A program made the position numbers and the translations under genes. Shown piece by piece: positions 46,064-53,311 of a DNA stretch of 64,000 nt; position 1 is the stretch's first letter, and each line of letters opens with the position of its first letter. Source of the DNA: Variovorax dokdonensis (GTDB lineage: Bacteria; Pseudomonadota; Gammaproteobacteria; Burkholderiales; Burkholderiaceae_C); NCBI RefSeq assembly GCF_030316895.1, contig NZ_JASZYV010000002.1, positions 682,001 through 746,000 on the forward strand, read 5' to 3'. The notes below the pieces were generated by a model. It was not told where the DNA came from. It ran no database searches and saw nothing but the letters and a program-made list of their open reading frames with translations.

Positions 46064-47920
46064 ATGCGTCGCAGCGGCGAAGCTCTTGCATCCTCTCCTC
46101 ACGCGGGCGTCGCGGCGCCCGCATCCGGCCCGCGTTCAGACGCCGCCACCCTGTCGCGCCTGTTCCCCTATCTGTGGCGCTACAAGTGGCGGGTGATCGC
46201 CGCGCTGGCTTTCATGGTGGTCGCCAAGGTGGCCAACGTGGGCGTGCCCATCCTGCTCAAGCACCTGGTGGACGCCATGACGCTCAAGCCGGGCGATCCG
46301 CGGGCGCTGCTCGTGGTGCCGGCGGCGCTGCTGCTGGGCTACGGGCTGCTGCGCTTTTCCACCTCGCTCTTTACCGAGCTTCGCGAACTGGTGTTCGCCA
46401 AGGCGACGGAGGGTGCCTCGCGCAGCATTGCGCTGGAGGTGTTCCGGCACCTGCACAGCCTCAGCCTGCGCTTTCACCTGGAGCGCCAGACGGGCGGCCT
46501 GACGCGCGACATCGAGCGCGGCACGCAGGCCGTGCACTCGCTCATCTCGTACTCGCTCTACAGCATCGTGCCCACGCTGATCGAGCTGACCCTGGTGCTG
46601 ACCATCCTGGCTGCCAAATTCGATCCATGGTTTGCGGTCATTACCGGCTTGGCGCTGGTCATCTACATCTTCTTCACCGTCACGGTGACGGAGTGGCGCA
46701 CCACCTTCCGGCGCACCATGAACGAGCTGGGATCGCGCGCGCAGAGCCGGGCCATCGATTCGCTGTTGAACTACGAGACGGTCAAGTACTTCAACAACGA
46801 AGATTTCGAGGCCCGCCGCTACGACGAGAACCTGGAGCGCTACCGCCGCGCGGCGATCAAGAGCCAGACCACGCTGTCGATGCTCAACACCGGCCAGCAG
46901 TTGCTCATTGCCGTGAGCCTGGTGGCGATGCTGTGGCGCGCCACGCAGGGCGTGGTGGACGGGCGCATGACATTGGGCGACCTGGTCATGGTCAACGCCT
47001 TCATGATCCAGCTCTACATCCCGCTCAACTTCCTGGGCGTGCTCTACCGCGAGATCAAGCAGAACCTGACCGACCTGGACCGGATGTTCGCGTTGATGGA
47101 GCGCGAGCGCGAGATCGCCGACGCGCCCGGCGCTCGTCCCCTGATGCTGCCGGACGGAGACGCGACGGTGCGCTTCGAGCACGTGGCCTTCGCCTACGAG
47201 CCGGCCCGCACCATTCTGCACGGCGTGAGCTTTGAGGTTCCCAGCGGCAAGACGGTGGCGGTGGTCGGCCCCTCGGGCTCGGGCAAGTCGACGCTGGCGC
47301 GCCTGCTGTACCGCTTCTATGACGTGCAGCAGGGCCGCATCACCATCGGTGGGCAGGACACGCGGGACGTCACGCAGGCCAGCCTGCGCCAAGCCATCGG
47401 CATCGTCCCCCAGGACACGGTGCTGTTCAACGACACCATCGAATACAACATTGCCTACGGTCGCCCCGGCGCCTCGCACGAAGAAGTGGTGGCAGCGGCG
47501 CAGGCGGCGCGCATCCACGACTTCATCGTGTCCACGCCTCAGGGCTACGAGACGATGGTGGGCGAGCGCGGGCTGAAGCTGTCGGGCGGGGAAAAGCAGC
47601 GCGTGGCCATCGCGCGCACGCTGCTCAAGAACCCGCCGGTGCTGATCTTCGACGAAGCGACCTCGGCGCTGGACTCGGCCAACGAGCGCGCGATCCAGGC
47701 CGAACTGCGCAGGGCAGCCCAGGGCAAGACCACGCTGGTGATTGCGCACCGCCTGTCGACCGTGGTGGACGCGCACGAGATCCTGGTGCTGGACAACGGT
47801 GTCATCATCGAGCGCGGCACCCATGCCCAGTTGCTCGAGCGCGGTGCGCGCTACGCCCAGATGTGGGCGCTGCAGCGCAGTGCGGAAGCTGAACCCACCA
47901 ACGAAATCGTCGGAAAGTGA
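46064..47920 (+). CDS. ABC exporter, Atm1/ABCB7 type
   Basis: The protein has 618 residues from the ATG at 46064. Fused membrane and ATPase domains are present. The membrane domain (about 40-330) has FHLERQTGGLTRDIERGTQAVHSLI and RAIDSLLNYETVKYFNNEDFEARRYDE, both characteristic of the Atm1 family that exports glutathione-linked sulfur or metal conjugates. The ATPase has Walker A GPSGSGKSTLA near 403, signature LSGGEKQRVAIART near 508 and Walker B VLIFDEATSALDSANE. It is probably a homodimer in the inner membrane. A small membrane protein gene follows after one base. Confidence 0.9.
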   Translation: MRRSGEALASSPHAGVAAPASGPRSDAATLSRLFPYLWRYKWRVIAALAFMVVAKVANVGVPILLKHLVDAMTLKPGDPRALLVVPAALLLGYGLLRFSTSLFTELRELVFAKATEGASRSIALEVFRHLHSLSLRFHLERQTGGLTRDIERGTQAVHSLISYSLYSIVPTLIELTLVLTILAAKFDPWFAVITGLALVIYIFFTVTVTEWRTTFRRTMNELGSRAQSRAIDSLLNYETVKYFNNEDFEARRYDENLERYRRAAIKSQTTLSMLNTGQQLLIAVSLVAMLWRATQGVVDGRMTLGDLVMVNAFMIQLYIPLNFLGVLYREIKQNLTDLDRMFALMEREREIADAPGARPLMLPDGDATVRFEHVAFAYEPARTILHGVSFEVPSGKTVAVVGPSGSGKSTLARLLYRFYDVQQGRITIGGQDTRDVTQASLRQAIGIVPQDTVLFNDTIEYNIAYGRPGASHEEVVAAAQAARIHDFIVSTPQGYETMVGERGLKLSGGEKQRVAIARTLLKNPPVLIFDEATSALDSANERAIQAELRRAAQGKTTLVIAHRLSTVVDAHEILVLDNGVIIERGTHAQLLERGARYAQMWALQRSAEAEPTNEIVGK

Positions 47921-47921
47921 C

Positions 47922-48284
47922 ATGAGCCCATCGCCCAGTCCGCAGGCGTTTGCCGATTACGTGAGCCACGAGGACTTTCAGGCCGGAATGGCCGCCGGTC
48001 GCATGCGGGTGATCATCAACCCCAAGCTGGCGCGGCGATTCGTCTCCCAGCGCCTTCTGCTCATGGTGTTCCTGCTGCCGTTGATCGGCGTCGGCGTCGT
48101 GCTCGCCCTGGCGGGCAAGCTGTGGCTGGGCGGCGGCATGGTGGCGCTGGGCGTGATCATCAACCGCGCACTGATGTACCAGGCTGGCAAGATCGCCCTG
48201 CACCTGGCCCTGCGCGATCCCAACGCCTACGACGCGGCGACCCAGAACGGCGTGATGGAAGTGCGCCCGCTGGATGTCGCGTAG
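47922..48284 (+). CDS. small membrane protein of unknown function
   Basis: The protein has 120 residues. The ATG lies one base after the exporter stop, so coupled expression is likely. After a soluble start (FADYVSHEDFQAGMAAGRMRVIINPKLARRFVSQR) two hydrophobic segments follow, LLLMVFLLPLIGVGVVLALAGKLW and GGMVALGVIINRALMYQA. A conserved-looking cytoplasmic tail ends NAYDAATQNGVMEVRP. I recognise no domain. Position suggests an accessory role to the Atm1-type exporter, which is inference. Confidence 0.65.
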   Translation: MSPSPSPQAFADYVSHEDFQAGMAAGRMRVIINPKLARRFVSQRLLLMVFLLPLIGVGVVLALAGKLWLGGGMVALGVIINRALMYQAGKIALHLALRDPNAYDAATQNGVMEVRPLDVA

Positions 48285-48309
48285 CCTTCCTTGCCTTGTT
48301 TCTTCAACG

Positions 48310-49248
48310 ATGAACGATCGAATTCCCCTTCTGGTCCTCAACAGCCTGCTGCCTGAGCATCAAGCCCAGATCGGCGCGCAGTACGAACTGATCTACGCCA
48401 TCACGCCGCAGGCGCGCGCCGAGGCGGTTGCCACGCACGGCGCTCGCATCCGCGTGGTGCTCACCATCGGCGTGGTCGGCCTGACTGCGGCCGAGGTTGA
48501 CGCCATGCCGGCCCTGGAACTCGTGTGCTGCATGGGGGCGGGCTACGAGGGCCTGCCGCTGGAGATGCTCAAGCAGCGCGGCATCGCCACGGCCAATGGC
48601 GCCGGGACGAACGACGACTGCGTGGCCGACCACGCGTTCGGCCTCATCATCGGCATCATCCGCGGCATGCGCACGCTGGACGCGCAATGCCGCGCCGGCA
48701 TCTGGCGCGAGGAAATTCCGCAGCCGCCCAACGTGTCGGGCAAGAAGCTGGGCATCTTCGGTCTGGGCACCATCGGTCAGAAGATCGCCAAGCGCGCGGG
48801 TGGCTTCGACATGCCGGTGGGCTACCACAATCGCAAGCCGAAGGAGGGCGTGCAGTACCGCTACGCCGGCAGCCTGATCGAGCTGGCCAAGTGGTGCGAC
48901 GTGCTGGTCTGCGCCACGCCGGGCGGCCCTGCAACGCGCCACGCGGTGAACGCGCAGGTGCTGGACGCTTTGGGGCCGCGCGGCTATCTGATCAACATCT
49001 CGCGCGGAAGCGTGGTCGACACCGATGCGCTGGCCGCGGCCCTGCGCGACAGGCGCATCGCCGGCGCCGGCCTCGACGTGTACGAAAGCGAGCCGCACCG
49101 GCCGGAGGCATTGATCGGCCTGGACAACCTGCTGATCACGCCGCACATGGCCGGCTGGTCGCCCGAAGCCACGCAGGCGAGCGTGGATCGCTTCATGGCC
49201 AATGCCGCGGGCCACTTCGCTGGCTTGGGCGTCGTCTCGCCGATCTGA
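48310..49248 (+). CDS. D-isomer-specific 2-hydroxyacid dehydrogenase
   Basis: The protein has 312 residues from the ATG at 48310. The NAD-binding motif is GIFGLGTIGQKIAKRAGGFDM near 148. The catalytic set is Arg in LINISRGSVVDTDALA near 230, Glu in GLDVYESEPHRPE near 258 and His in LITPHMAGWS near 282. It resembles glyoxylate/hydroxypyruvate reductases, which act on products close to glycine and serine metabolism. That would fit the glycine riboswitch just downstream, but the riboswitch lies after this gene and controls the next operon. Confidence 0.88.
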   Translation: MNDRIPLLVLNSLLPEHQAQIGAQYELIYAITPQARAEAVATHGARIRVVLTIGVVGLTAAEVDAMPALELVCCMGAGYEGLPLEMLKQRGIATANGAGTNDDCVADHAFGLIIGIIRGMRTLDAQCRAGIWREEIPQPPNVSGKKLGIFGLGTIGQKIAKRAGGFDMPVGYHNRKPKEGVQYRYAGSLIELAKWCDVLVCATPGGPATRHAVNAQVLDALGPRGYLINISRGSVVDTDALAAALRDRRIAGAGLDVYESEPHRPEALIGLDNLLITPHMAGWSPEATQASVDRFMANAAGHFAGLGVVSPI

Positions 49249-49257
49249 TCGCACAAG

Positions 49258-49287
49258 GCAGGGCCCAAGCGCACGGGCCTGCGCTTG
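49258..49287 (+). terminator. hairpin after 2-hydroxyacid dehydrogenase gene
   Basis: Two overlapping folds are possible: GCAGG(g)CCC with GGGCCTGC, or CAAGCGC (49266-49272) with GCGCTTG (49281-49287), a perfect 7-base pair. Either may end the upstream transcript. The second palindrome, centred about 69 bases before the predicted sigma-54 start, could alternatively be an activator site. Confidence 0.4.
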
Positions 49288-49317
49288 ACGACATGGCGCG
49301 CCATGCGCCGCCTTCCG

Positions 49318-49334
49318 CTGGCACGCATGTTGCA
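49318..49334 (+). promoter_or_regulatory. sigma-54 (RpoN) -24/-12 promoter
   Basis: The 17 bases CTGGCACGCATGTTGCA match the sigma-54 consensus YTGGCACGNNNNTTGCW at every fixed position. GG (49320-49321) and GC (49332-49333) are separated by exactly ten bases. The expected start site, about 12 bases beyond GC, is near 49345, one base before the first helix of the glycine riboswitch. Sigma-54 promoters need an enhancer-binding activator such as NtrC; its site was not identified with confidence. Confidence 0.78.
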
Positions 49335-49345
49335 AAACACTCTGC

Positions 49346-49546
49346 GCATCCAGGAGAAATGCACCGTCGCCGTTCCGGCCTGGTGCATTACCGAAGGCGA
49401 GTTCCCACGAACGCTCAGGTTCCAGGACTGGATGCATCTGCACGCTGGAGAGCGTCATCGCCCATAGGCGGATGACCGCCGAAGGGGCAAGCCGCTTGGT
49501 GCACGACGCACCGAGCTGGTGAATCTCTCAGGCAAAAAGGACAGCG
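49346..49546 (+). ncRNA. tandem glycine riboswitch
   Basis: Two consecutive aptamers of the glycine (gcvT) class are visible. Aptamer 1: P1 is GCATCCAG (49346-49353) with CTGGATGC (49428-49435), P2 is AATGCACC with GGTGCATT, and the core has ACCGAAGGCG and GCTCAGGTTCCAGGAC. Aptamer 2: P1 is CGCTG (49443-49447) with CAGCG (49542-49546), followed by GGAGAG, P2 GTCATC/GATGAC, CGCCGAAGGGGCAAGC, P3a GGTGC/GCACC and AATCTCTCAGGCAAAAAGGAC. The spacing between aptamers is seven bases. Glycine binding in the leader would control the downstream transporter operon. Aptamer 2 is closest to consensus; aptamer 1 has a shorter P3. Confidence 0.9.
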
Positions 49547-49653
49547 CCGGGATCAACTTTCTTCGCATTGCCTTGCGAAGACCCGTCCGCGTGCCTTTCC
49601 AGAAATCACTTTCCTTTCAAGTCCGTCAGCGTCAACCCCGGGTTCGTCCCATT

Positions 49654-49668
49654 GGGCACGATTGCTGC
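49654..49668 (+). promoter_or_regulatory. second sigma-54-like element downstream of riboswitch
   Basis: GGGCACGATTGCTGC keeps GG and GC ten bases apart (49655-49656 and 49667-49668) and the CACG element. It deviates at the first T and in CTGC for TTGC. If used, it would start RNA near 49680, after the aptamers. This is a weaker call than the upstream promoter. Confidence 0.3.
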
Positions 49669-49707
49669 TTTACGGCAAACTAGTTGCAAACGACAACAGT
49701 TGCTGCT

Positions 49708-49750
49708 GAAGATCAAAGTGTTTCAGGCTGTTGCCTGATCTTCGTTTTTT
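49708..49750 (+). terminator. intrinsic terminator in the leader, candidate riboswitch expression platform
   Basis: GAAGATCA (49708-49715) pairs perfectly with TGATCTTC (49736-49743); a GGC-tgtt-GCC hairpin closes the inside, and six T residues follow at 49745-49750. A competing fold pairs CAACAG (49694-49699) with CTGTTG (49728-49733) and would break the terminator. The element lies 162 bases after aptamer 2 and 30 bases before the start codon. Whether glycine switches it is untested. Confidence 0.6.
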
Positions 49751-49779
49751 CCCTTTCCAGACCTTCAAGGAGTTTGCCT

Positions 49780-51354
49780 GTGCTGTTCAAGAAGACCCTT
49801 CTTTCCATGATGCTCGGTGGTGCGTTGGCGCTGGGCGCCCAGGCGCAAGCCGAATCGGTGCTGCGCGTCGTGCCGCAAAGCGACCTGAAGATCCTCGATC
49901 CCATCTGGACCACCGCGTTCATCACGCGCGACTTCGGCTACTCGGTCTACGACACCTTGTTCGGCGTGGACATGAAGGGCAACGTCCAGCCGCAGATGGT
50001 GGGCGAGTACAAGTCCAGCGACGACGGCAAGGTCTGGACCTTCACGCTGCGCGACGGCCTGGCTTTCCACGACGGCACGCCCGTTACCTCGAACGACGTC
50101 ATTCCCTCGGTCAAGCGCTGGGGCCAGCGCGATGCACTCGGCCAGCGCATGATGGCCGCGCTGGACAGCTTCACGGCCAAGGACGACAAGACCTTCGTCA
50201 TGACCTTCAAGGAGCCCTTCCCGATGGTGCTGCAGGCGCTGTCCAAGCCCTCGTCGAACCCGCCGTTCATCATGCCCAAGGCATCCGCCGAGACGCCGGC
50301 GGACCAGCAGGTCAAGGGCACCATCGGCTCCGGCCCCTTCGTCTTCAAGGCCGATGAGTACCGGCCCGGCGAGCGCATCGTGTTCGTCAAGAACACCAAG
50401 TACGTGCCGCGCAAGGAGCCGGCGGACGGCACTGCGGGCGGCAAGGTGGTCAACGTCGACCGCATGGAATGGGTGGTGCAGAACGACCCGCAGACGGCCG
50501 CCAATTCGCTGTCCAACGGCGAGGTCGACATGATCGAGTTCCTGCCGCCCGAGCAGTACAAGAGCCTGGCCGAGAATCCCAAGGTCGTGGTGGACAGCCA
50601 GGTGCCCGCGGGCTCCTATGCGCTGCACCTGAACCGCCTGGTGCCGCCGTTCAACAACACCAAGATCGCGCAGGCCGCCTTGATGGCCATCAACCAGGAA
50701 GCGCTGATGCGCGCCGGGATGAACCACAAGGAGCTCTACAACGCCAACACATCGGTCTATCCCACCGGCTCGCCGTATCACGACACGGCCCACACCTCGT
50801 ACTTCACCGGTAAGCCCCAGTTCGAGAAGGCCAAGGCCTTGCTGAAGGAGGCGGGCTACAAGGGCGAGCCGATCGTGCTCATGAACCCCAGCACCTTCCC
50901 GGTGCTCAACAAGTTCCCGGCCGTCATGGCTGCGCTGCTGCGCCAGGCTGGCTTCACGGTCGACCTGCAATCGATGGACTGGCCGACGCTGGTCACCCGA
51001 CGCGCACTGAAGGTCCCGGCCGACCAGGGCGGATGGAACGCCTTCATCACCGGTTGGTTCTACGCCGACAACTTCAACCCGATGTACTACGCGCCCATGA
51101 CCGGCAACGGCGAGAAGGGGTGGTTCGGCTGGACCACGGACGAGAAGCTCGAGCAGCTCAAGGCCGACTTCATGAAAGCCGCCACCGATGCCGACCGCAA
51201 GAAGATCGCGACGGCCATCCAGGAACGGTCGTACGACGCGGCGGGCTTCGCGCCGATCGGCGAATACAAGCCGCTGCTTGCCTATCGCAAGGACGCGGTG
51301 ACGGGCCTGGTCAAGTCGCCCGTCAATGTCTACTGGGGCCTGAAGAAGAACTGA
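49780..51354 (+). CDS. peptide-type ABC transporter substrate-binding protein (SBP_bac_5)
   Basis: The protein has 524 residues with a GTG start at 49780. AAGGAG lies seven bases before it, and the protein then begins with a signal peptide LFKKTLLSMMLGGALALGAQAQA. The longer open frame upstream runs through the leader terminator. The mature protein shows LRVVPQSDLKILDPIWTTAFITRDFGYSVYDTLF, WTFTLRDGLAFHDGTPVTSNDV near 85, and SNGEVDMIEFLPPEQY, typical of DppA/OppA-class family 5 binding proteins. It captures a peptide or conjugate in the periplasm. It is the first gene behind the glycine riboswitch. Confidence 0.92.
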   Translation: MLFKKTLLSMMLGGALALGAQAQAESVLRVVPQSDLKILDPIWTTAFITRDFGYSVYDTLFGVDMKGNVQPQMVGEYKSSDDGKVWTFTLRDGLAFHDGTPVTSNDVIPSVKRWGQRDALGQRMMAALDSFTAKDDKTFVMTFKEPFPMVLQALSKPSSNPPFIMPKASAETPADQQVKGTIGSGPFVFKADEYRPGERIVFVKNTKYVPRKEPADGTAGGKVVNVDRMEWVVQNDPQTAANSLSNGEVDMIEFLPPEQYKSLAENPKVVVDSQVPAGSYALHLNRLVPPFNNTKIAQAALMAINQEALMRAGMNHKELYNANTSVYPTGSPYHDTAHTSYFTGKPQFEKAKALLKEAGYKGEPIVLMNPSTFPVLNKFPAVMAALLRQAGFTVDLQSMDWPTLVTRRALKVPADQGGWNAFITGWFYADNFNPMYYAPMTGNGEKGWFGWTTDEKLEQLKADFMKAATDADRKKIATAIQERSYDAAGFAPIGEYKPLLAYRKDAVTGLVKSPVNVYWGLKKN

Positions 51355-51370
51355 CCACCGGGGCATCGCC

Positions 51371-52312
51371 ATGTTTGCTTTTCTGCTTCGACGCCTCGTC
51401 GCCACGCTGCCCGTTCTGATCGTCGTGGCGCTCATCGTCTTCCTGATGACGCGGCTGGCGCCCGGCGATCCGGCCGCCGTCATCCTGGGCGACAACGCCA
51501 GCGCCGAGAACGTTGCCAAGGTTCGTGCCAACCTGGGCCTCGACCAGGCCATGCCCGTGCAGTTCGCGCGCTGGGGCTGGAAGGTGTTGCAGGGCAACCT
51601 GGGCGAGTCCTACTTCATGAAGATCCCGGTCACTCAGCTGATCGCCCAGCGCATCGAGCCCACGGTGTCGCTGGCGGCGCTGACGCTGGTGTTCACGCTG
51701 GTGCTGGCCATTCCGCTGGGGGTGCTGGCCGCATGGCGCCATGGCGGCTGGCTCGACCGCATGCTCATGGGCTTCTCGTCGCTGGGCTTCTCGATTCCCA
51801 TCTTCGTCGTCGGCTACGTGCTGATCTGGCTCTTTGCGCTCAAGCTGCAGTGGCTGCCGGTGCAAGGCTACGACCGCATTGCCGACGGCCTCTGGCCCTG
51901 GCTCAGCCACCTGTTGCTGCCGGCGCTGGCGCTGTCGGTGATCTACATCGCACTCATCGCCCGTGTCACCCGCGCCTCGGTGGCGGAGGCCATGACCGAG
52001 GACTACATCCGCACGGCACGCGCCAAGGGCATCGGCGAGAGACAGGTGCTGGTGCGCCACGCGCTGGCCAACGCTGCGGTGCCCATCGTCACGGTGATCG
52101 GGATCGGCATCGCGCTGCTCATCGGCGGCGTGGTGGTCACCGAGTCGGTCTTCAACATTCCCGGGCTGGGCAGCCTGACGGTGGACGCCGTGCTCTCGCG
52201 CGACTTTCCGTTGATCCAGGGCATCACCCTGTTCTTCTCGGTGATCTACGTGCTGATCAACCTGCTGGTGGACATCAGCTACCTCGTGTTCGACCCACGC
52301 ATCAGGTACTGA
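51371..52312 (+). CDS. peptide-type ABC transporter permease, DppB-like
   Basis: This 313-residue inner-membrane protein has six hydrophobic segments. The N-terminal MFAFLLRRLVATLPVLIVVALIVFLMTRLAPGDPA is the DppB/OppB hallmark. Its EAA loop is VTRASVAEAMTEDYIRTARAKGIGERQVLVRHALANAAVPIV near 210, and the C-terminus (RDFPLIQGITLFFSVIYVLINLLVDISYLVFDPRIRY) is complete. It starts 16 bases after the binding-protein gene and its stop shares a base with the next start. Confidence 0.93.
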   Translation: MFAFLLRRLVATLPVLIVVALIVFLMTRLAPGDPAAVILGDNASAENVAKVRANLGLDQAMPVQFARWGWKVLQGNLGESYFMKIPVTQLIAQRIEPTVSLAALTLVFTLVLAIPLGVLAAWRHGGWLDRMLMGFSSLGFSIPIFVVGYVLIWLFALKLQWLPVQGYDRIADGLWPWLSHLLLPALALSVIYIALIARVTRASVAEAMTEDYIRTARAKGIGERQVLVRHALANAAVPIVTVIGIGIALLIGGVVVTESVFNIPGLGSLTVDAVLSRDFPLIQGITLFFSVIYVLINLLVDISYLVFDPRIRY

Positions 52313-53304
52313 TGACCACCGACCCGCAACAAGCAAAGCATGACGGGATGACCTCGATGTCTGAATCTTTGACTCTCGACAGCGGCCCGGCGGCCGAAGC
52401 CGAAGCGGCGCCGCCGCCGCGAAAGCGCCGTACCTTGCTCTCCAAGGTGCTGTCCAACTGGTCGGTGCGACTGGGCGGCGGCTTCCTGGCGTTGCTCATG
52501 CTGATGGCGCTGGCTGCGCCTTGGCTGGGCACCATCGATCCGACCGAAATGGATCCGGCCAGCGGCAATCTGCTGCCCGGCACGTTCGGCGAATTCAACA
52601 GCCTGAGCGGCGAGACCTTCCAGCACCTGTTCGTCATGGGCACCGACAGCCTGGGGCGTGACATCTGGAGCCGCGTGGTCTATGGCGCCCGCGTCTCGCT
52701 GGTGGTCGGCGTGGCGGTGGCGGCGATCACGCTGGTCTTCGGCCTTTCGATCGGACTGGTGGCGGGCTACTTCCGTCGGCTGGATGGCGTGATCATGCGG
52801 CTCATGGATGGCGTGATGGCCATTCCGGGCATCCTCTTCGCGGTGAGCCTGGTCGCGATGTTCGGCGGCAGCATGACCACCGTGATCCTGGCCATTGCCG
52901 TGCCGGAGATTCCGCGCGTGGCCAGGTTGGTGCGCTCGGTGGTGCTGAGCGTGCGCGAGGAGCCCTACGTGGAAGCGGCCGTCGCGCTCGACACGCCCAC
53001 GTGGAAGATCATGCTGCGGCACATCCTGCCGAACGCGGTGGCCCCGCTGGTCATCCAGGCCACTTACGTCTGCGCCTCCGCCATCCTGGTGGAAGCCATT
53101 CTTTCCTTCCTGGGCGTGGGCTTGCCAGCCGAGACCGCGACGTGGGGAAACATCATGGCCGAGGGGCGGGCGCAGTTCAACCAGTATCCGCACAACGTGC
53201 TGTTCCCTGGCGCGCTGCTGGCCTTGACGGTGCTGTCCATCAACGTGCTGGGTGACGGCTTGCGCGATGCGCTCGACCCCAAGTTCAACAAGCGAGGCGA
53301 GTAG
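52312..53304 (+). CDS. peptide-type ABC transporter permease, DppC-like
   Basis: The protein has 330 residues if the overlapping ATG at 52312 is used (TGATG); starts at MTSMSES a few codons later are alternatives. A 45-residue cytoplasmic N-terminus rich in Ala and Pro precedes six membrane segments. HLFVMGTDSLGRDIWSRVVYGARVSLVVGVA near 110 and an EAA loop RSVVLSVREEPYVEAAVALDTPTWKIMLRHILPNAVAPLV near 220 identify DppC/OppC. The final GDGLRDALDPKFNKR is the usual family end. Confidence 0.92.
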   Translation: MTTDPQQAKHDGMTSMSESLTLDSGPAAEAEAAPPPRKRRTLLSKVLSNWSVRLGGGFLALLMLMALAAPWLGTIDPTEMDPASGNLLPGTFGEFNSLSGETFQHLFVMGTDSLGRDIWSRVVYGARVSLVVGVAVAAITLVFGLSIGLVAGYFRRLDGVIMRLMDGVMAIPGILFAVSLVAMFGGSMTTVILAIAVPEIPRVARLVRSVVLSVREEPYVEAAVALDTPTWKIMLRHILPNAVAPLVIQATYVCASAILVEAILSFLGVGLPAETATWGNIMAEGRAQFNQYPHNVLFPGALLALTVLSINVLGDGLRDALDPKFNKRGE

Positions 53305-53311
53305 GCCGACC

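Noticed and set aside
49358..49389. TGCACC...GGTGCA as an NtrC binding site near the sigma-54 promoter
   Set aside because: The half-sites are much further apart than in NtrC sites and lie downstream of the predicted start. They are the P2 helix of glycine aptamer 1.
49684..49779. Upstream ATG-type frame extending the peptide-binding protein by 32 codons
   Set aside because: It runs through the terminator hairpin and T-run and would place an unlikely segment before the signal peptide. GTG at 49780 with AAGGAG seven bases upstream is far better.
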